Shown here piece after piece: positions 21,997 through 25,130 of a stretch of DNA of 25,130 nt. The notes beneath the pieces are model-generated. The model worked only from the letters and a program-made list of their open reading frames with translations. It was not told where the DNA came from and did no database searches. The stretch covers positions 21,892 through 47,021 of the forward strand of contig DBQX01000037.1 of the NCBI GenBank assembly GCA_002305415.1, written 5' to 3'. The DNA comes from Actinomycetales bacterium UBA1383 (lineage in GTDB: Bacteria; Actinomycetota; Actinomycetes; Actinomycetales; Actinomycetaceae). Within the stretch, counting starts at the first letter, position 1. Each line of letters starts with the position of its first letter. The position numbers and the translations under genes are program-made.

Positions 21997-23127
21997 CTAC
22001 GCGCCGAGCACCTCGTCGGGCGGCGTGAGCGGCAGGGAGAACGCTTCCGCGACCCCGGGGTGGGTGACCCTGCCGGCGTGGGTGTTGAGGCCCTTCGCGA
22101 GTGCCGGGTCGCGGCGGAGCGCCTCGCGCCACCCGAGGGTCGCGAGCCGCTCCGCGTAGGGCAGGGTGGAGTTCGTGAGTGCGTACGTGGAGGTGTTGGG
22201 GACGGCGCCCGGCATGTTGGCCACGCAGTAGAACGTGGAGCCGTGCACCTGGTAGGTCGGGTCGCTGTGGGTGGTGGGACGCGAGTCCTCGAAGCAGCCG
22301 CCCTGGTCGATCGCGACATCCACGAGCACCGAGCCGGGCTTCATCTGGGCGACCATCTCGTTCGTCACCAGCCGGGGGGCGCGTGCGCCGGGGATGAGGA
22401 CCGCGCCGATCACCAGGTCCGCGGCCAGGATCTCCTGGCGCAGGGTGAGCCGGGACGAGGCCAGCTGCTTGATCCGGCCCTGCCAGCGCCAGAAGACCAT
22501 CCGGAGCTTGTCGAGGTCGGTGTCGAGCACGGTCACGTCCGCTCCCATGCCGTTGGCCACGCGCGCGGCGTTCTGGCCCGCCACGCCACCCCCGATGATC
22601 ACGACCTTCGCGCTCGCCACGCCGCCGATACCGCCCATGAGGACCCCGCGCCCGCCATGCGGCCGCATCAGGGCGTGGGCCCCCACCTGCGGGGCGAGGC
22701 AGCCGGCGACCTCGGACATCGGGTAGAGGAGCGGCAGCTGGCCGTTCGCCCGCTGTACCGTCTCGTACGCGATGCCCGTCACCCCGGCATCGAGGAGGGC
22801 GGCGGCGCACGACTCGTTCGCCGCCAGGTGCAGGTAGGTGAAGAGGACCAGTCCCTCCCGCAGGCGCCCGTACTCCTCGGGGAGCGGCTCCTTCACCTTC
22901 AGGACCATGTCCGACTCGCCCCAGACCTCGTCAGGGCGGGGAAGGATCGTGGCTCCCTGGGCCACGAACTCCTCGTCGGGGATCGAGGACCCGGCTCCCG
23001 CCCCCTCCTGGATGAGCACCTCGTGACCGGCTTCCACCAGCTCGTGCACCCCGATCGGCGTGATCGCGACGCGGAACTCGTTGTCCTTGACCTCCGTGGG
23101 GATTCCGATGCGCACCTGGGTCTCCAT
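21997..23127 (-). CDS. ald: Alanine dehydrogenase
   Basis: 376 aa NAD-dependent enzyme interconverting L-alanine and pyruvate plus ammonia. Residues line up with the M. tuberculosis enzyme at a constant offset of 4: R19 (NEFRVAITP), K79 (VKEP), H100 (TYLHLA) and D274 (DVAIDQGG). The nucleotide fold is IIGGGVAGQNAA (G179, G181, G184), with an acidic D202 at the end of the second strand, favouring NAD. The ATG at 23127 (METQVRIGIP) is chosen by homology; no good Shine-Dalgarno site is seen, and a GTG 10 codons upstream is an alternative. It is divergent from the MFS gene, with a 70-bp shared gap. Confidence 0.95.
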   Translation of the reverse strand: METQVRIGIPTEVKDNEFRVAITPIGVHELVEAGHEVLIQEGAGAGSSIPDEEFVAQGATILPRPDEVWGESDMVLKVKEPLPEEYGRLREGLVLFTYLHLAANESCAAALLDAGVTGIAYETVQRANGQLPLLYPMSEVAGCLAPQVGAHALMRPHGGRGVLMGGIGGVASAKVVIIGGGVAGQNAARVANGMGADVTVLDTDLDKLRMVFWRWQGRIKQLASSRLTLRQEILAADLVIGAVLIPGARAPRLVTNEMVAQMKPGSVLVDVAIDQGGCFEDSRPTTHSDPTYQVHGSTFYCVANMPGAVPNTSTYALTNSTLPYAERLATLGWREALRRDPALAKGLNTHAGRVTHPGVAEAFSLPLTPPDEVLGA

Positions 23128-23197
23128 CTCGTGGCCGCGACCTGCGGATTCATCCACAACGGTAGCCCGCGGCGCGGCGGCCCATAATGGGATTGAC

Positions 23198-24415
23198 ATG
23201 TCGCCGCCCTCCCGCCGCTCCGGCCCCTCCGTTCCCCGGCAGATCTGGGTCCTCATCGTCGCGGCGTTCGCCATCGCGATCGGGTTCGGCATCGTCTCGC
23301 CCGTGCTGCCGCAGTACGCGCACAGCTTCTCGGTCTCCGTGACGGCCACCGCCGTGGTCGTGAGCGCCTTCGCCGCGTTCCGGCTGCTCTGGGCCACGCC
23401 CGCGGGGGCGCTCGTCGGCCGCTTCGGCGAGCGGCCGGTCTACATGACGGGCGTGCTGGTGGTGGCGGCGTCGTCGGCGGCGACGGCGTTCGCCCAGTCC
23501 TACTGGCAGCTGCTGGCGTTCCGCTCCCTCGGCGGGATCGGCTCGGTGATGTTCACCGTCTCGGCGATGGGCCTGCTGGTCCGCCTCGCGCCGCCGACGA
23601 TCCGGGGGCGCGTGTCCGCGCTCTACGGGGCGACGTTCCTGCTGGGGAGCATCGCCGGCCCGGTGGTGGGTGGGCTGCTCGCCCAGTTCGGGATGCGGGT
23701 GCCGTTCCTCGTGTACTCCGGGACGCTCGTGGTGGCGGCGGTGCTCATCGGGGTGTTGCTCGAGGACCCACGCCAGACGCAGGAGACGGGGCGGCCCACC
23801 GTGGAGCCGATGACCGTGCGCGAGGCCTTCGCCGATCCGGCCTACCGGGCGGTGGTCACGAGCGGCTTCGCCAACGGCTGGTCCAACTTCGGCGTGCGGG
23901 TGGCGATGGTGCCACTGTTCGCCGCCGTCGTGGTCTCCCCCGAGCCGTGGGTGGCGGGTGCGGTGATGGCCGTCTTCGCGATCGGCAACGCCGGGATCCT
24001 CCCGTTCGCCTCGCGCATCGCCGACGGCGTGGGGCGCCGGCCGCTCGTGATCGCCGGCACGCTCGTGAACGGCGCGTTCACGGCGATGATCGGGTTGAGC
24101 GCGTCCGTGGCGGGCCTGCTCGTGGTCTCGCTGCTCGCCGGGGCGGGCGGCGGTCTCCTCGGGCCCGGCCAGCAGGCCGCGGTGGCGGACGTGATCGGCT
24201 CCGAGCGTTCCGCGGGCAAGGTGCTCGCCGTGTTCCAGATGATCCAGGACGTGGGGGCGATCGTCGGTCCCGTCATCGTGGGACTGATCGCGGACCGGGT
24301 GGGGTACGGTGCCGCGTTCGCGGTGACGGGTGCCCTGATGATGGCGGCCTCGCTGCCCTGGTTCCGGAGCCCGGAGACGCTGGAGCGGGTGCGCGCCCTC
24401 CATCCGCAGACTTGA
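23198..24415 (+). CDS. Major facilitator superfamily transporter (probable drug-efflux type)
   Basis: 405 aa with about 12 membrane helices. Helix 1 is QIWVLIVAAFAIAIGFGIVSPVLPQYA; the cytoplasmic motif A between helices 2 and 3 is PAGALVGRFGERPVYMTG, and RIADGVGRRPLVIAG is its counterpart in the second half. A proton-coupled exporter of the DHA1 type is most likely, substrate unknown. The ATG at 23198 is preceded by CATAAT (23183-23188) at 9 nt; a longer frame starting at 23060 crosses the ald start region and is rejected. After the stop there is CGATTTTTCG but no convincing terminator stem. Confidence 0.92.
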   Translation: MSPPSRRSGPSVPRQIWVLIVAAFAIAIGFGIVSPVLPQYAHSFSVSVTATAVVVSAFAAFRLLWATPAGALVGRFGERPVYMTGVLVVAASSAATAFAQSYWQLLAFRSLGGIGSVMFTVSAMGLLVRLAPPTIRGRVSALYGATFLLGSIAGPVVGGLLAQFGMRVPFLVYSGTLVVAAVLIGVLLEDPRQTQETGRPTVEPMTVREAFADPAYRAVVTSGFANGWSNFGVRVAMVPLFAAVVVSPEPWVAGAVMAVFAIGNAGILPFASRIADGVGRRPLVIAGTLVNGAFTAMIGLSASVAGLLVVSLLAGAGGGLLGPGQQAAVADVIGSERSAGKVLAVFQMIQDVGAIVGPVIVGLIADRVGYGAAFAVTGALMMAASLPWFRSPETLERVRALHPQT

Positions 24416-24454
24416 GCCCACCACACTCGATTTTTCGCCGTTGGCGTACACCGC

Positions 24455-24479
24455 TGGCACTCGGTGCGGTAGAGTGCCA
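24455..24479. promoter_or_regulatory. CIRCE-type operator (HrcA site) upstream of hsp20
   Basis: TGGCACTC and GAGTGCCA form a perfect 8-bp inverted repeat separated by exactly 9 bp (24455-24462, 24472-24479). This matches CIRCE (TTAGCACTC-N9-GAGTGCTAA) with a GC-adapted outer end. A -10-like TAGAGT (24470-24475) lies inside the element, so binding of the HrcA repressor would block the promoter. It is 97 bp before the Hsp20 start. Confidence 0.85.
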
Positions 24480-24575
24480 ATACTGGAGTCAGTGGCCACG
24501 GCGACTCGCACGGGCCAGTACACACAACAGAGCCCGGACCTCCGGGCGCAGACCGTCCAGAGAGGTGGTTACCCA

Positions 24576-25007
24576 ATGGCTACCCGTTACGACCCCTTCG
24601 CAGAGCTCAACGCCCTCATGAACTCCGCGCTGCGGCAGGTGCCCTCCAGCCCCGTGATGCCGCTGGACCTGTACCGCGAGGGCGACACCTTCGTGGTCAG
24701 CCTCGACCTGCCGGGCGTTGACCCGGCCTCGATCGACATCGACGTCGAGGACCGCGCCATGACCATTCGCGCGGAGCGGCAGGCGGAGAGCTCCGAGGGC
24801 ATCCAGTGGATCACCCACGAGCGTCCCACCGGCACCTTCGCACGCCAGCTCACCCTCGGCTACGGGCTGGACCTCGGCGGCGTCGTGGCCAGCTACACCG
24901 ACGGCGTCCTGAAGCTGACGATCCCGGTTGCCGAGGAGGCGAAGCCGCGGAAGATCCAGGTCACCCACAGCCAGTCCTCCGCGATCGAGGGTGGCTCCGA
25001 GGGCTGA
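24576..25007 (+). CDS. Hsp20/alpha-crystallin small heat-shock protein
   Basis: 143 aa ATP-independent holdase that binds unfolding proteins. The N-terminal arm MATRYDPFAELNALMNSALRQ is the usual actinobacterial Hsp20 start. The alpha-crystallin domain runs from about residue 30 (MPLDLYREGDTFVVSLDLPGVDPASIDIDVED) to GVLKLTIPV (about 115-123), followed by the C-terminal I-x-I/V anchor as KIQV. The ATG at 24576 has GAGGTGG (24562-24568) 7 nt upstream. A CIRCE-type operator in its promoter points to heat-shock control by HrcA, which is not encoded in the window. Confidence 0.95.
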   Translation: MATRYDPFAELNALMNSALRQVPSSPVMPLDLYREGDTFVVSLDLPGVDPASIDIDVEDRAMTIRAERQAESSEGIQWITHERPTGTFARQLTLGYGLDLGGVVASYTDGVLKLTIPVAEEAKPRKIQVTHSQSSAIEGGSEG

Positions 25008-25040
25008 TCCCCGGCGCCATCCCGCTCCTTCTGCACGGCC

Positions 25041-25068
25041 GGCCGGCAATCCTCTGGGATTGCCGGCC
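25041..25068 (+). terminator. Strong hairpin terminator after hsp20
   Basis: GGCCGGCAATCC (25041-25052), loop TCTG and GGATTGCCGGCC (25057-25068) form a perfect 12-bp stem 33 bp after the hsp20 stop. Only a short T-rich tail (GTTCTGT) follows, common for high-GC genomes. Being symmetric, it could serve both directions. Confidence 0.8.
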
Positions 25069-25080
25069 GTTCTGTGCGTC

Positions 25081-25115
25081 TGGGCTGGGCTGGGCTGGGC
25101 TGGGCTGGGGTGGGG
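25081..25115. repeat. Pentanucleotide tandem repeat (TGGGC)5(TGGGG)2
   Basis: Five perfect TGGGC units (25081-25105) are followed by two TGGGG units (25106-25115). The plus strand has seven closely spaced G-runs and could form a G-quadruplex. It lies immediately after the hsp20 terminator; the window ends 15 bp later and no gene is seen there. Confidence 0.9.
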
Positions 25116-25130
25116 TGCTCCCTGGCCGAA

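Noticed and set aside
24416..24440. Terminator after the MFS gene at CGATTTTTCG
   Set aside because: A T-run is present, but no stable stem precedes it.
23150..24523. 457-codon minus-strand open frame over the MFS gene
   Set aside because: It is antisense to a well-formed 12-helix transporter, with a His/Arg/Glu-rich translation and no ribosome-binding site.

Overview
The window is very GC-rich DNA (about 70% or more by eye). It has GTG starts, GGAGG ribosome-binding sites and several leaderless-type TAnnnT boxes placed 6-7 nt before start codons. This, with protein families such as DUF4235, DUF4921, TIGR03085, a bifunctional-type Dcd and a fused MnhA/B, points to an actinomycete (Actinomycetota, possibly Micrococcales; the genus cannot be told from the sequence). 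Gene order looks chromosomal. I see no transposase, integrase, phage gene or CRISPR array.

Left part (1-5045, mostly minus strand). A regulator with an N-terminal TrmB-like HTH and a C-terminal LuxR-type HTH lies 9 bp upstream of tdh-kbl, the two-step threonine-to-glycine pathway. Divergently from the regulator, in a 122-bp gap, is a very small gene (3730-3861) for a 43-residue peptide with a clear Sec signal sequence and a predicted mature peptide of about 20 residues with a CxxC motif. Its GC content (56%) is far below its surroundings. This regulator/exported-peptide pair is the most novel-looking item in the window. A CaCA-family cation antiporter and a tRNA-Gly(CCC) follow.

Middle left (5126-9981). 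dcd overlaps an unknown 282-aa gene. Then come a TM2-domain protein with Trp/Gln-rich repeats, a coiled-coil protein of unknown function, a single-pass membrane protein with a secreted C-terminal domain, a TIGR03085/DinB-like protein, and an aldo/keto reductase.

Centre (10048-16344, plus). A complete Mrp (multisubunit Na+/H+ antiporter) operon, mnhA(B)CDEFG, with every junction overlapping. MnhB is fused to the C-terminus of MnhA. A convergent DUF4235 gene follows.

Right part (16680-25130). A TPP riboswitch, with a visible Shine-Dalgarno-sequestering hairpin, precedes thiBPQ, a thiamine ABC importer. Next are a GalT/HIT-like DUF4921 protein, a small GNAT protein, alanine dehydrogenase, an MFS exporter, and an Hsp20 chaperone under a CIRCE-type operator. 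A strong hairpin terminator and a TGGGC/TGGGG pentamer repeat close the window.
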